Made by a program: the position numbers and the translations under genes. A model generated the notes under the pieces. The model was not told the origin of the DNA. It made no database searches and saw nothing but the letters and a program-made list of their open reading frames with translations. From positions 1,793,501 to 1,857,500 of the forward strand of contig CALZFC010000018.1 of assembly GCA_945643635.1 (NCBI GenBank): a DNA stretch of 64,000 nt, in the 5' to 3' direction. How positions within the stretch are numbered: position 1 is the first letter of the stretch; each line of letters opens with the position of its first letter. The DNA is from Allodiplogaster sudhausi (taxonomy: Eukaryota > Nematoda > Chromadorea > Rhabditida > Diplogasteridae). Positions 30,743-43,502 of the stretch are shown here, piece after piece.

Positions 30743-31915
30743 TATCTTCACAAGCAGATTATTTTAAAACAATTAGAGTACACTTTTTATGCTCTTTACA
30801 TATTTAATTGTCTCGCATGGCTTCCTTCCTTACCGTTTTGCCCTTTTGAATTCGTTACTACATCTTTTCATTTCGTCCACCCAATGTTCTCCAAAAGCAG
30901 TGACAACCCTATACATGGCTCGTTCCCCTCAAGAAAAGAGTCTTCTCCTGTTCCATCCGAGAGAATGGGCAACAATGACAACCTTGCAACCGCAAGAAGC
31001 AAAAAGAGCCAAGGCAACGAACTCTCATTACGCGATTCCATAGCTCCCGAAGGCTGTTGGCTGGCATTGGAGAGGGCAGAACGGGTTAGTGCACGAAGAA
31101 GAGGAGCAACTAAGATTGTCTCTCGGGTCTAGGGCGCGGCCCCCGCCATGGCTACTAATGCGGCAAGGCAGTACCATTGATCGAGAACGCTCAAATCGTT
31201 CCAGCACTTGAATGAAACGACTGTTCCTCTTGGTCTTTGAAAGCGCACCCAAGTCAAACTCAGCTACCGTGAACTCCAGGTCATTAAGCATGTAAATAAC
31301 AATACATCTTCCCATCCGTTATTGCAATTTTCACAGTTTTTTACCTTTTCGTTGGAACTGACATTTTTCCATGAAGATTTAACAAAAAAAAAGAGGAATT
31401 GATATTATAGAAGAACGCTATGTACGTATACTTCACTCTTTGATCAATGCAATCATTCTTTTATCATTTTACATTCATCGCATATAACAATGTACATCCA
31501 CAAACACAAATACAAGTCGTTTAATGAAAGAATCTAGAGCTATACTCGGTATAATCATGGACAAAAAAATGTCGCTCACCCATTTGAAATGATGATCTCA
31601 GCCGTTCAGAGAGGAGGTATGTATGTATGCACAGGGTATCTGTATGTTACAGGCATTCATTACACTTATTATTAAACAGAACAGGTACTACCGTACTGGG
31701 TTTTGTAAGAATACCGTATTGGTTATTGTTATAAAAAGAAATAAACTATCATGAGTTGAGTAATGTGTGACAAGCTCGTGAGTACTTCCAAAGACTGCGC
31801 ACTTCTCGACGTATCGCTTTAGTTCCAACTGGGGGAGAGGCAAGGACGGAAGCGGGTTAGAGGGGGGTCTGCCATGTCTCTGTAGTCGCGTCGGAAAGGG
31901 GGCCGTAAAGCAGCC
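30743..31915. other. Intergenic, two same-strand membrane-protein genes
   Basis: 1.17 kb between the start of the unidentified membrane gene and the stop of the TMEM86-like gene, both on the minus strand. This is longer than usual for a nematode operon, so co-transcription is not indicated. An open minus-strand frame at 31028-31315 has no recognisable domain. Confidence 0.5.
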
Positions 31916-33760
31916 TCAGTCGGCCTTTGTCTTCTTCGGCTCGCTCGCAACTGCGGCCCTCACAATAAGATACTGTGCAGCATAATAGGTCGAGAGGATC
32001 ACAACCTGCAAATGCTCATTTGTAGTCCGGCTTATATACTTTAAAAAATATTTTTATAAAAAAAATTTAGTGCTACCGTACCTCTGCCTTTGGGATGGAG
32101 TGCCCTGTGTGATTGAAGATGAGCACGGTGTCAGAGACGTAGAAGAGCGCGAATGCAAGCAGGCGCCACAGGAGACCCTGAATATTTCGACAATCAAACA
32201 AATTAGTATTTTAAAGAAATTTATAAAACTAAAAGGAAGAAGAAATACGTAGTCGCATTGAACTCCACAAACAAAAGGTGAAGAATGCCAGGATAACGAA
32301 AGGAAATTCGGACCGTCGCGAAGGGAGAGTGCCTCTCGGTACCGTAGTAGCACTGAGAAGCTGCAAAGACTACGGTAGTCGAGAGCAGGAAGCCGTAGAA
32401 GAGAAGAACCACCACCTGAAGATGTCAGAGGAATTTAGGATTCAATAAATAAATAATTAATTTAAAAACTTAGATCTAAAAAGGTACCGGAAGGGGTGCC
32501 TCCATAAACAGAGGAACGAGAACTTGCGAGCCGACGATGGCACTCCAGGCGAGGAGGAAGAAGACGAGAGGCCAGATCACGCGAGGGCCGTCGGGCACGA
32601 AGGTCAGCTGGCAATGAAAGAGTTCTCTACGTTTCATATAAAAATTTGCATTTTGAATAATTTAGTTTTTTATGGCATTTTCGAAAGCGGCACAGAGCAA
32701 AGAGGGGAGTGTAAGGGAGAGGAGAGGTGAGGAGAGGATAACGTGGAGGGAGAAATAGAACACACATTCGGCGTTCATTCGGTTCCCATGTCGAAATGTC
32801 TATTTAACGGCCACGGCAGAAGCCCTAACCATGTACAGGACGTGGCCGACTCCGAAGGCCGTTGCACCAGGGACGAGTCCCTCGGGGGAGAGGCCAATCA
32901 GATAGTCGCCCAGGGCACCCGCCATCAGGGCCAGCGCGTGCAGGAAACGGGTGCGGGAGGACATTCCACCGCCATGCAGCACAACGAAGGCCACCAGGAT
33001 GAAGATTGGCACCACTTTCCTGCAGGCAGAGATAGAGAGTGAGTGAGAGGGGGAGAGAGAGACGGAAATAGATTAGACGGGAGAGAGAGATGAAGAGAGG
33101 AACAGGGAGGCAGTTAGACAGAGAAAGAGACAGAAAGCGGCAGAGAGAGGGAAAGAGATAGAGAGAGAGAAAAAAAACGCCATGGGGAAATGTGAACAGC
33201 GGCGGAAATAACAGGCAAGGTCAGAGGGTGGTCCCGCAAAGCACAGTGACAGTCAATCCGGAGTAAACAATCATTGTTCCCCCTTTTTTGACACAATCGC
33301 CATTGTTTGAAACAACCAAAATATCCTTGTCTTATTGGTCATCATGTCATGATTCTCGCTTGTCGATTTCCACTATAAGCAGTCGAAATAAGTAGTCGCT
33401 CAATTCTAATGGTAACCAAGTAAACGAAAATGAAATCAAGCACCAATAACAATAATCTCCTCTTTTCTTCTGCTCAGTATTCTGAAATCAGCCGGTTTGA
33501 ATGATAAGAAAGTGATAAATAATCTTCGTAAAAACGATCCGTAAATACTCACCAATTCATCGAACACGTGTTTAATTTACACTACAAATTAAGTACCTTT
33601 TCACTTTATTTCGAGTATTTTTTCCCTTGATTTCATTTCATAAAACTCACCAGTATGCGTAGAGGTGGTTGTGGAACTTGGTGAAGCCCTCGGACTGGTA
33701 GTAGAAGTTGGCGATGGAGACGAGGTAAGCAATGCCCACCTTATTCAACTCTTGCATCAT
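31916..33760 (-). CDS. TMEM86/YhhN-family protein, probable lysoplasmalogenase
   Basis: Integral membrane protein of the YhhN family; TMEM86 members hydrolyse the vinyl-ether bond of lysoplasmalogens in ER membranes. Six exons in exact phase: 33651-33760, 32830-33019, 32488-32607, 32314-32415, 32082-32177, 31916-32005, giving 235 residues. Family signatures in order: KVVPIFILVAFVVLH, then ALMAGALGDYLIGLSPEG (conserved GD..L), ATAFGVGHVLYM (FG.GH..Y), FYVSDTVLIFNH (conserved SD near the C-terminus) and STYYAAQYLI. Eight membrane segments are likely. The tail ends ASEPKKTKAD. Intron 1 carries GA repeats. The assignment rests on several clustered motifs and on length. Confidence 0.92.
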
Positions 33761-34903
33761 GGCTGGCTTCTTAGGGGGACAGCAGTGGATTATCAGTTAG
33801 ACTCAGTAGAACCGATCCGAGACTTGTAGAACTTGTTGTCACTGGGGAATGGAGTGGAGGAAGGAGAAGAGTCGAGAAGACTTATGAAGTAGGTGGGGGG
33901 CGTGGGCCAGAGGGAGGGAGTGAGAGAGAGCGGGGAAGTGAGAGGGAAAGAGGGAGGCCCTCCGAAGAGAGAGAGAGAGAGAGAGGAGAGTGTGTAGAGA
34001 AGGAGAGATGACAGAGAAAGAAAGAGAGCTTTCGTGACTCGGCCTCGGCTGCTAGACTACACGCGCGTTGAGCGTGGCAACTCTCGAAGCTCCCGTAGAG
34101 AGGGCGACACTAAAAGATGACAAGAAGATTAGAACACAATTCGTATCTACTCTGGCATTTGGAACTAAAAATATATATTTCTTATTAAGATTCTTATATT
34201 TTTTATATTATATAGCGGACAATATATATATATTTTTTTTAGCACTTTTGTACACAATGAAACGGCACTTTTATTTACTAATAAAATAAAAATACATAGT
34301 TTACCCATCCATTTTCTTTTAGAATACCAAAGTAATTTTAAAACTTTTGTAAAGCATCCAGGGGGGACACAGTAAAGATATGAGAGGATGAAGCCAACCG
34401 ACCGACTAGCTCCAATGGAATAAGAGGAGATGAGGAAGACAAGGAAATGGGTAGAACGGAAGCGAGAAGAATGCAAAACAGAAGAGCTTATTTTATTCCA
34501 AAGTTAGACAGTGACATTTGATGTTAGCTAGAAAGAAAAAAAATATTGCCTCGCTCACGTTTGAACAGTAAAAATGCACTATTTGTATTTATCCTTTTCA
34601 AAATAATAATTTCCAACATAATCTGCCTTTCGAACGCGATATAAACTTATGTAGATTTTTATCAAAAATGTTGCATATGCAAGAATAATATTTTTCTCAG
34701 AAAATTATATCTCGCATACGCGTTATAACATCACGAAGGGCTCGAGAAATCTCTCGCCTAATCCGTTAAGATCATCAGAACGGATGTGGGAGTGAAAATA
34801 GATAGCAGGAGTAGATCGGAAAACGAGCAGGAGATACAGGAAGGCAGATACAGACGCCAGACACATAACAAGAAAGCAAAGAGAGAAAGAAAGGGCGAGA
34901 GAG

Positions 34904-34944
<41 letters not shown>

Positions 34945-35473
34945 AAGAAGCTGACAACGGCTAGAACCAGATAAGGGATTACGCCACAGACTGTTACGAA
35001 GTCGACCGATAACTCGTTGTGATTAAGAAGCAGCCTCAGCTCAGAGATAAGGATCTTCCTAGCCAATCACGTCTGCTACACAAAATACAATTATACTGAC
35101 CTTACTTTTTATTCTCTTATAACTGAAAAAAGAGAAAAAGACACCCAACCTTGTTATTTGGTTTATCCCCAGTGGTCACTTTTTAATCTCCTTTAAATAA
35201 CGGACTGCACTTTTACCGGTTTCAAGTAATGAATGACATCATTGCTTGTTCTTTTCAATTCTCCACTCGTTCCAATTAGGATGGGAACATTTGATGAGGG
35301 GAATCGTACTTTGTGTAGACGGGGCCCATTACGTGTATTTAGGATCTTCAGTGATATTTTTCTTTCTTTCATCTATCTCCCACCATGTGGATTGGTGACG
35401 TCAGAGAGTGGTCGCCTTGGTTTTCAACTTGGTGTACCTCGAGAGACAGGCACGTGGTGTGTATTAGACGGAT

Positions 35474-35510
<37 letters not shown>

Positions 35511-35969
35511 GAGCAGAACAATCTGTAGCGAGGGTGTTGACAGATGGCTAGTTGTGTACAACTTCCACAGACGCGAGAGGGTGGCAGGATAAGAGATTCC
35601 ACTGCTTCTGAGAGAGTTGGAATAAAGGTTGAAATGGGAATACATAGGCATGTGCCTCTTCAAAACATGCAGGTACACTGAGAGGCACGGAGAAAAAGGG
35701 AGGGTGAGGCAGTGATGGAGAGAGAGAAAGAGAGAGAGATGATGACGATGAGAGAGTGAGGGGCAGAGCGAGAGACATCGAGAAAGAGAGCGCTGTCCTC
35801 CAGTAGGTCTTCCTGCTACACTACACGGAACCACCCTCTTCGTTTCTTGGTCAGCGATCAGTCGAGAGGAGGACGACTTCTGTCGACTCTTCTCATGTCA
35901 AAAGCTTCCCGCTTATATTGCGCACATTGCTCGGGATGTAAAGTGGAAAAAGTAAGGGAGGTAAAGAGC

Positions 35970-36002
<33 letters not shown>

Positions 36003-36200
36003 GAAATAGAGAACCGAATGTATGCAGAAAACAATACAAGTAGTCAAAAACCATTCGTCCAGGAGGAAGGGGGAAATCGCTGGCGTAAAAATCCGGGGTT
36101 TCAAATTTCGAGAAAACATAGATACAGTAGGCCGTGCTCAAGACCTTCTTCACAAATTCTTAGCATTCTCAGTCCAAATAAATTACGAAATGAATGATAC
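33761..36200. other. Intergenic with GA tracts, no gene supported
   Basis: Purine tracts on + at 33900-34025, 34880-34940, 35473-35510 and 35965-36005. AT-rich DNA at 34140-34290 and 34530-34720. Minus-strand frames at 34165-34476 and 35893-36153 show neither domains nor coherent splicing. The upper end may hold the last exon or 3' UTR of the exostosin gene. Confidence 0.5.
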
Positions 36201-36204
36201 AAAA

Positions 36205-36817
36205 ATTAAAAGGACCTTTTGAACACGCGAGAACAAGCTGGCCATCAGTTGCGCGTGTCAGAACATGCGTGATCTCTGCCCATGAGACTTCATTCTCATT
36301 GTATACTCCGAGGTGAGTGGCTGCCTCTATTGAAGCCTGAAAGCAGTCGTCAAATACTGTGAATTTAAAGAAGAAGAAAAAACACAAATAAAATACTCCT
36401 ATTGATCAGAGTGAAGTAAACTAAAGTTAAACAACCAGGCATTCTTGTGCGAAAGATTGCTATTTTCAGCTAGAGCTGCATTTCCACAATTTATACTATT
36501 GAGAATTTCTTGCTGCTAAGTATACATACTTCATATTCCTACATATGTTATAATTAAACGAAGCATTTATTTTATACTTCCTCTGTCCTCCCAGTTGTCA
36601 TAATCTCATCAGAAAGATAATATTTAACCCTTCAAATGGTTAATCCGAATGATAAGTAAACACTGGTGCCCTTTCCATTTACGATCCTCTCCATGACACT
36701 CTTTATCATTGACATTTTCAATGCCATCTTGGAAAGCCAAAAGCTGAAGAACTCGCTTGAAGGAGTGAAGTGTAGCAGAGCAGAGCGTCAGAGTATCAAG
36801 AGAGCAGGAAAAGTGGA

Positions 36818-36860
<43 letters not shown>

Positions 36861-39800
36861 GCTCCCGCTCTCTTTCACTTCCAAGACATGGACTATGATC
36901 ACAGATACATAGCAGAGGGCAACATTTCAAAGCCACCTAATGCCTTATCAGCAGAGATTCTTGGACTCACACTTTCGCACGAAATTGCTACATTAAAGAT
37001 CATTCGTAGTGCAGAAATGAACAAATGGAAAATCACCTAATGGAAACAATTTGGAGCAGTTTCTATTTTCCATCTCTCATAGATAAAAACTGCTCGAATA
37101 ATTTTTTTAACAAATATATAAAATACTTTAATAGCTGGGTTTTTATTTAAATCAGGAATAAAATGGGACCGCCTATTTTACGCACCCACCCAACTTTGTG
37201 ACTTCGCAGATCCAGATTTCCAGATTTTTACTTACAAATTATGCTTTTACTCTCCACATCTTGCTTTCCGGGTACAAGTTCCAACCCCACACCGTTTTTT
37301 TCAAGCTGTTGACAGTGGCAAATTTAGCGAAATAACCTTATGAACCGCCAGGAAGTCGAGTTGTCCTCGCTCATTCTCGAGAGCCGTTAGTTCCGAAGGA
37401 GACTCTCGCCATCTCTGCAAGGCAATTCAATCTACTTTCCCGATTCATCGTCACTACAACAATAATAATAACAATAAGCACGCTTCATTTTACTAGCTAT
37501 AAACCTCTCCTATTTCGTCAGTTAATCCAAAATCGTACCGTAATGAGTTGTTCTAGTGTGGAGAGGTCAACAGTTGTGGCTGCCGATGACGTCATGATGA
37601 GTAGCTCCTCGTCTACGGTCTGGAGTAGTCGAAGTAGGAGATGGCGCATCCCGCCAGGGACCTTTCTCAACTCACGCCACTTTCTTCTTATTTCTTCTGG
37701 CGAGGACCAGCTTGATGACTCTGCAAACATAAAAGCAACATTTAAGTGCACAACCCACATATATATATCTAAATCAGCATAAATATCAATAGTTCACATT
37801 TTCTATCATTTTTTTAATTAACAACACTAATTTTACCGCTAAAAACCCCATCTCAAGCATCCAACCTAAATGAGCTAGGTAAAGAATTGGAAAGCATTGG
37901 AATGACAAAGAAACGAGAAGAAAGTAACTTATCAGCTCAGAGAATCGCTGGAGAGCTAGACGCTAACACTACTTCCTTGCCCTTATCCCTTAATCATGGT
38001 GCAAAGACCAGATAAAACGGGCACGTGAACTCGTTTCAATCACGTGAATATCTTCACAGATCTTGTTTAATATTTTTTAAAGAACAAAAAAACCCATCAG
38101 TTCACAATAAACATTCGTTCAGCTGTAAATAAGTGTAACCGCTTACTATTGCCTCATTTATATATGCTTTCTGTAAATCTGATAAACATTAAAATGTAGA
38201 AATATATAAATTAGATCTACCTGACAAGCGGACAACGACTAATTGCGCAAAGCGAACATCATTAGTGATGTTGGCGATGACATCACGATTGTGGTTGTCT
38301 TCTCTTCTTCCTTCATCAAAGACTACAAGTATGAAGGGAGTTTCTTCACTGGCAAGCCACGGTAGATGATCTCTGCGACGCTGCAATAACAATCCATTCC
38401 ATTTGAGATTAAATAAGCCTTATATAAGACCATTTTAATATATAAAAGAAACGTTTTAACTGCCTACCGTAATGAGATTCCAATCCTCGTAAGTCTTCAC
38501 CCGGTGCGGCAAGACACGGCCTTCAAGCACCATTAACGAAGTGTGTGCGATCTGAACGAGTATTGTCTCGCCATGTTAACTTTCTACATTTCATTCTACA
38601 CCCATTTCATTCCAGCACAGGCAGCCACAACTTGCTTTCCCTCTCTACTTCAGTCTCACTTTTTCATCCTCAATGCCCCCCCCCCTTTCCTGTTCTGCTG
38701 TACCCTTCTCTCCCATTCTCTTTTTCCACCACTTCCAAACCAACCTTAGCAATGTCTGCCATGTACTTGGAGTAGATTTCCGTCGCGGTGCCGCTCATGA
38801 GCCGGAGAAGCTGGGCGTGTTCTTCCCGCACTGCCGCCTTGTCTCCTTCATTCTGACCATCCAAGTATCTTCCTGTAGCAAGCAGCACCGTATCCAAGCT
38901 GGCTAGAGAAAGCGAAAATCTGAACGAAGAAGACATGGTTAATGAATGACGAAGCCAATTAATAAGTAGACGAACCGGTGCCAATCAATGACTTCTTTAA
39001 TGGGAAGAATAAAGGATGGAGTGACGAGAATTGGAATGGTGCCAGCAGAAAGCGAGGAAAGTAGTAGTCGTTCAAAGCCATGGCAACGGTCGTAGACAAG
39101 CACAAAGACGGAATGCTGCAAGTGGACATCTTTGTCGAATACATCACATACTTTGTATCTACTTTATGACGATCTCTTCACTTTCTAAAAATTAATTTGT
39201 AACTTTGAAACTAAGATTCGAGATGGTACAGAAACCTTGAGAATGTTTCCAAGCGCCCTCTCATGCCCGAGTTGATCACAATGTCTCCTCTTGTCATGGT
39301 CGCACTCCGTCAACACAACTGCTCCTCTTATCACGCGCATCACCGCGCTTACTTCTTCCTGTAATTAATAATCAGCTTCTTTTTCCTTTCATTAAGAATA
39401 TTTTCCAAAAAACAGGTACAACTTGCCTCGAACTCACCTTGACAACGTTGCTTGAATTGGCAACAACTGCTACAATTGGAACAGAACGCTCTGCTAGCTC
39501 ATCTATTTTTCTTTCTTCTACCATTTCGATTCCTTTTCCAGTCCACAAAGGGAGCGACAAGTCAAAGTCATGTCGAAAGTGCCACGAAATCGGTTGTCCA
39601 CTGTAACATTATAATGAAAAGTAGATCATGCTAATAGCTACCATATATTTCAAAATAAACTTTCAGGAGAACATATCATTTAAAGAAAATTAAGGATATT
39701 ATGTAACAGCATATTTGAAATAGCTATCTTATGCACCAAACCTCAAGAGAATAGCCGAGTCTCTCGGGAAGTCATGGCCATAAAAACAGAAGATGAGAAG

Positions 39801-40904
39801 ATTTGCAGCAGTCCTGAAGAAAGCATTTAAAAAAATTTTGGGACAAACAAATTGCTTATTCCATTTTTTTAAAAGTATGTAGTGCTTAAAATGCAACCTT
39901 TGAAGAAGAAGAGATAAGTAGACTTTGTCGACTGCGTGGTCGATCTTTGGGAAGCGATCCTCCAAAGAAAGAATGACTAAGAAATGACTAAGAAAGGAAG
40001 TCACGAAAAAGCCAATCGATAATCCTCCACAAATTACAATGTCAAAAGTGTTGATAATTGAACAACAAATATAGGAATCATCAATCTCCACATTTCCATT
40101 ACAATACTACTTGTCATCGCTTAAGAAACAATATAAATAACATCATTGATGCTGACAAGATTGAGAAAGTCCACTCCGGGAAAGACGAAACAGGCTTCTG
40201 CTTCCCTTTCTACAGAATATTCGCTGCTCAGAAGGAACTGGCGTAGAAGTAGAAACTCTCTGGACGGAGAAGGAGAAAGCAGAGAGCCATCCTGATTCAT
40301 CTTTCATTCCTTATTCGTCACGAAATAGCCACTCGACAATCCTCCCGGTGATGCTTTTCAGGAGAAATACATTTCACTGATTTGACAACAACCACTTTCC
40401 TTTTTTTTTAAAGAATCCTCATCTATCCGCTGTTTCAAGTGTACAACTTGTTCAACAACCTCGAAACTGAACAAATCATGGGGGACATACCGTATCAATG
40501 ATTGTGGTGAGTGGCTGGACGAAAACGGTAAGGCGGTCAAACTCGGCAAGACAACGGCGGACGTCGACACAAGACGCCATTGTACAATTGTTCCTATAAC
40601 TTCGCGCCGCTCTCTCGATATCGATCTGAAACGATCGATTCGTTCCGGATGGAAAAAAAACATATATTGCAGAATTTCGACAATATCAAAACATCAACTG
40701 AGAGCATTTCAAATATTACAAAGATATCATCAGAATTAAAGAGAAAATACAACACTACAAGCGAATTAGGGAAAATCAGGTGACCTCAGGGTCGTCTGCA
40801 ATATATGTCCAGTTCCCGTCGCTGTCTTCGTGATTCAAGATGACGCGTCTCAGATGGAGAAGAGCGACGAAGGCAAGCAGAAGGCCAAGAGGCCAGGACT
40901 GCAT
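36205..40904 (-). CDS. Exostosin-family glycosyltransferase (EXT/RIB-like), GT64-like half degenerate
   Basis: Golgi type II membrane enzyme type that polymerises heparan sulfate. Exon 1 (40785-40904) encodes MQSWPLGLLLAFVALLHLRR, a signal anchor. Exon 2 (40491-40625) has NCTMASCVDVRRC, the EXT Cys motif. Later pieces: FLLSSEYSVEREAEACFVF (about 40150-40250), NLLIFCFYGHDFPRDSAILL (about 39730-39790), SWHFRHDFDLSLPLWTGKG (39430-39600), an exon at 39240-39360, and the GT47 core FVLVYDRCHGFERLLLSSLS followed by AGTIPILVTPSFILPIKEVI and DW (about 38974-39117). Then come a helix-rich exon (38745-38905), and exons at about 38468-38550, 38223-38382, 37541-37722 and 37337-37420. The last three match the region where EXT proteins carry GT64 motifs, but where DDD is expected the text reads LLIMTSSAATTVDLSTLE. 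Exon limits at 39730-40260 and below 37050 are unsure; the stop is provisional. Confidence 0.75.
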
Positions 40905-41566
40905 CTTCGTGGGATCGGGGTCAATTCAATCTTCTCAATATAAATGGACATTATTTTCATTACGTCAATCGCAAACACTCTCGAGAAGAATGCATAGAGA
41001 AATATCTTACAATTAGGACTGAGGGGATGGTAAATTAACGATAAATAGAAACCTGAGTGGGAGAAAGATAGGAGAGATGGCAATTTCACAAATACATTGA
41101 AGAGCAAGAAGTCGGAACAAAGTATCCTTGGCGTAGAATTCATACACCTCCTATCGTGCTCATTAGCACGTCATGAAACAAGTCACATGCATAAGATAAC
41201 ACTTTATCCGTTCCTTAGCAAATACCTTTCAGGGGATAAACGAGTATACAAAAATAAGAAAGCAATATCCTACACTTTCGGCTCATACCGGTAGATCCGG
41301 GACTGGGGCGAGGCTGAAACCACCTTATCCTCTTTCTCTTCTCTATGGGAGCGAAATGGAACTACGACAACATTCATTAAGAGAGCACACTAAATCTCAC
41401 ATAAACTGCTATTCATAACTATGATTATAAAATAATACAAAGAAAGAGGACATATAAGCTCAATAGTATACGTAAAGTTTGCACCCAGAGTTCTTCTGAG
41501 AGTGAGCAAGAAGGAGTGTAGGAACTACCGTATGCTAACAATAAGAGGGCTACAGTAGTCAGCGTA
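40905..41566. other. Intergenic between MICOS19 stop and exostosin start
   Basis: About 660 bp separating two minus-strand genes. AT-rich, with no coding exon recognised. Probably contains the exostosin promoter. Confidence 0.55.
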
Positions 41567-42887
41567 CTAGTTGCCACTGAGTACCTGGGTACGGTAATCA
41601 GCCACGCACTTCTCGTAGATGTCGGCGAGAGGGCGGCACTTCAGCACCTTTCCCGGGTTCTTTTTCAGGCACTCCAGGATCTGCTGAAAGCACCAAACCT
41701 TTCGTTAACAAAAATAAACGATTCTCAAGCTGTCTTTGTCATAAAACATGGAGTGAAATCTTAAAATTGCGACATCAAATTGTATACTTTTTAGGCATAT
41801 AAAATATGAGTTAAATAGAGTGCAGTTAGAAATTGCCTTGCCTCCTCATTGTCTCGGCAGACATTCTCTCGCTGGTAGGGGAAGAACTGTTTCTGGACGC
41901 GTTCCACTGTCTCGTCAAAGACACGTTTTCTCTCTTCCACATCTGAGGACAGCGAGGAGAGGCCAGCGCCTCCCGACGATGAAATCACTTTTCGCGCCTG
42001 GAAACAGAGAACTGATGAAATTGGTATGAAGTTCACAAACCCACTTATCAACCACCAAATCGGACAGTCTGCTACAATAAAGCATCCATGTTGGTAGACA
42101 ACGATATCAATTTGAAATATATGAGGGGCGAATAACAAAGTCAGTTCCAGCTCACGAAAACGGAACAGTCATGATGTTATTGTCTGCTAATAAGTAAAAA
42201 AAAAATAGTGTAAATCTCCAAAACAATTTACTTCTAATTTTTCTATCCAACACAGAAATTTCATACATTTTAATCATAAATAAAGTTCCAATTCTGAGAT
42301 GAATAATGTAATGATCAGAAGTATCTTCTTGATTGAGAGATAGAAACCTGTAGCTCTGAGAGCTTCGCCATCTCCTCGCGGAGACGCGCCTTCTCTGCGC
42401 GTTCGCGCTCCAGTTCGGCCCTTCAAACAATATAGAACTACAATACGATACACAATTCATGGAGAAAACGAAAAGAAAAGAATCCGCAAGATAATGTATT
42501 AGCAAAAGAGAGAAAAGACAAATTTGCTACTTTGCTCATAAAAAACCTTAGCTTGGCGGCTTCCTCACTGTTGCCACCCGCGGCGCCATGCGCAGCAGCC
42601 ACGCGCTTGACGACTTCATTCGAAACTGCAATTCTTCTGTTTCGCAAGAGATGTTTATAAGCGAAATAAACGGTAATTAGCAAATAAAAAGTGGAATTTT
42701 CGGAATTCGGCCTTCACGCTTTACGATTTATGATTGATTAAAACGATTATTCGTTAAAAAGCTAAATGAATAAAGATCATAACTCTGACTAACCAACAAC
42801 GGAGCGATACTCCTCGGGGATGTCCTCCCGGTTGATGCGCACGACGGACGGCCGCTCTTCTTGGTTGTTGCTCTGGGCGGACCCCAT
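41567..42887 (-). CDS. MICOS19/CHCHD3-type mitochondrial cristae protein
   Basis: Subunit of the mitochondrial MICOS complex, facing the intermembrane space, needed for crista junctions. Five exons in phase (42794-42887, 42547-42625, 42348-42420, 41842-41997, 41567-41683) give 172 residues. The N-terminus MGSAQSNNQEERPSVVRINR has a Gly2 suited to myristoylation, as in CHCHD3. Then VSNEVVKRVAAA and a charged coiled coil (AELERERAEKARLREEMAKL). The C-terminal CHCH domain has two CX9C motifs: C-RDNEEQILE-C and C-RPLADIYEK-C. The first CX9C is only correct if intron 4 uses a GC donor (gag|gcaagg at 41841), because any other choice shifts the frame or the spacing. The tail is VADYRTQVLSGN. It lies 615 bp from, and divergent to, CCT3. 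Confidence 0.93.
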
Positions 42888-43502
42888 TTACCTGGGTGCA
42901 TAAAATATCAGTTTTCACAAACAAACGAAACATGCAACAAACAAAGCAATAGCACATAAGCACGAAATATGTCGTAGTATTTGCAAAGAATATATTCAAA
43001 CTCAACAGAGACTTTGTCCTACAGAGAACTTTTTCTACCTGTATATTCGAAAATTAACAAGATACACTACTATTAGATTAACACGCACTACATTTAGCAT
43101 ACTGAATCATCAACATTATTATTTTAGTCTGGATATTTTATTGTTATATGAAAATTAATTAAATAATACTATGTATGAGTTGAAATTAGCTACGTTTTAA
43201 TCGCATACATTCATACAGGTCTTTGAAAAATTTTATGCTTGTGTCTATTAAAATTTAATTACAGTGTAAGGAACGAATAGTTCTTGTAATTCTGGATGAA
43301 TCTGACGCTTCTCAAGTGTCAAAATGTTTCTCTTATGTTCCATTTCGCTTCTAATTCTAATTATCCTTTTGTTGTGATTATCCTTCCATCAATTCGTTGA
43401 CGCAGTGGTTGCCAGTACTCTGTGACTCTCTGCGTACTTTGCTTTCCATTCTCAAGCCTGGCATTTTTTATGCCTTTTGCTTCTTTCCAGGGTTCTAGCA
43501 AA
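42888..43502. promoter_or_regulatory. Shared divergent promoter region of MICOS19 (-) and CCT3 (+)
   Basis: Two housekeeping genes start head to head 615 bp apart. The region is AT-rich and has no open frame with a recognisable product. It must hold both promoters; no specific binding site is claimed. Confidence 0.55.

Noticed and set aside
34165..34476. Minus-strand hydrophobic frame of 103 residues
   Set aside because: AT-rich low-complexity DNA, no recognisable family, no supporting splice sites.
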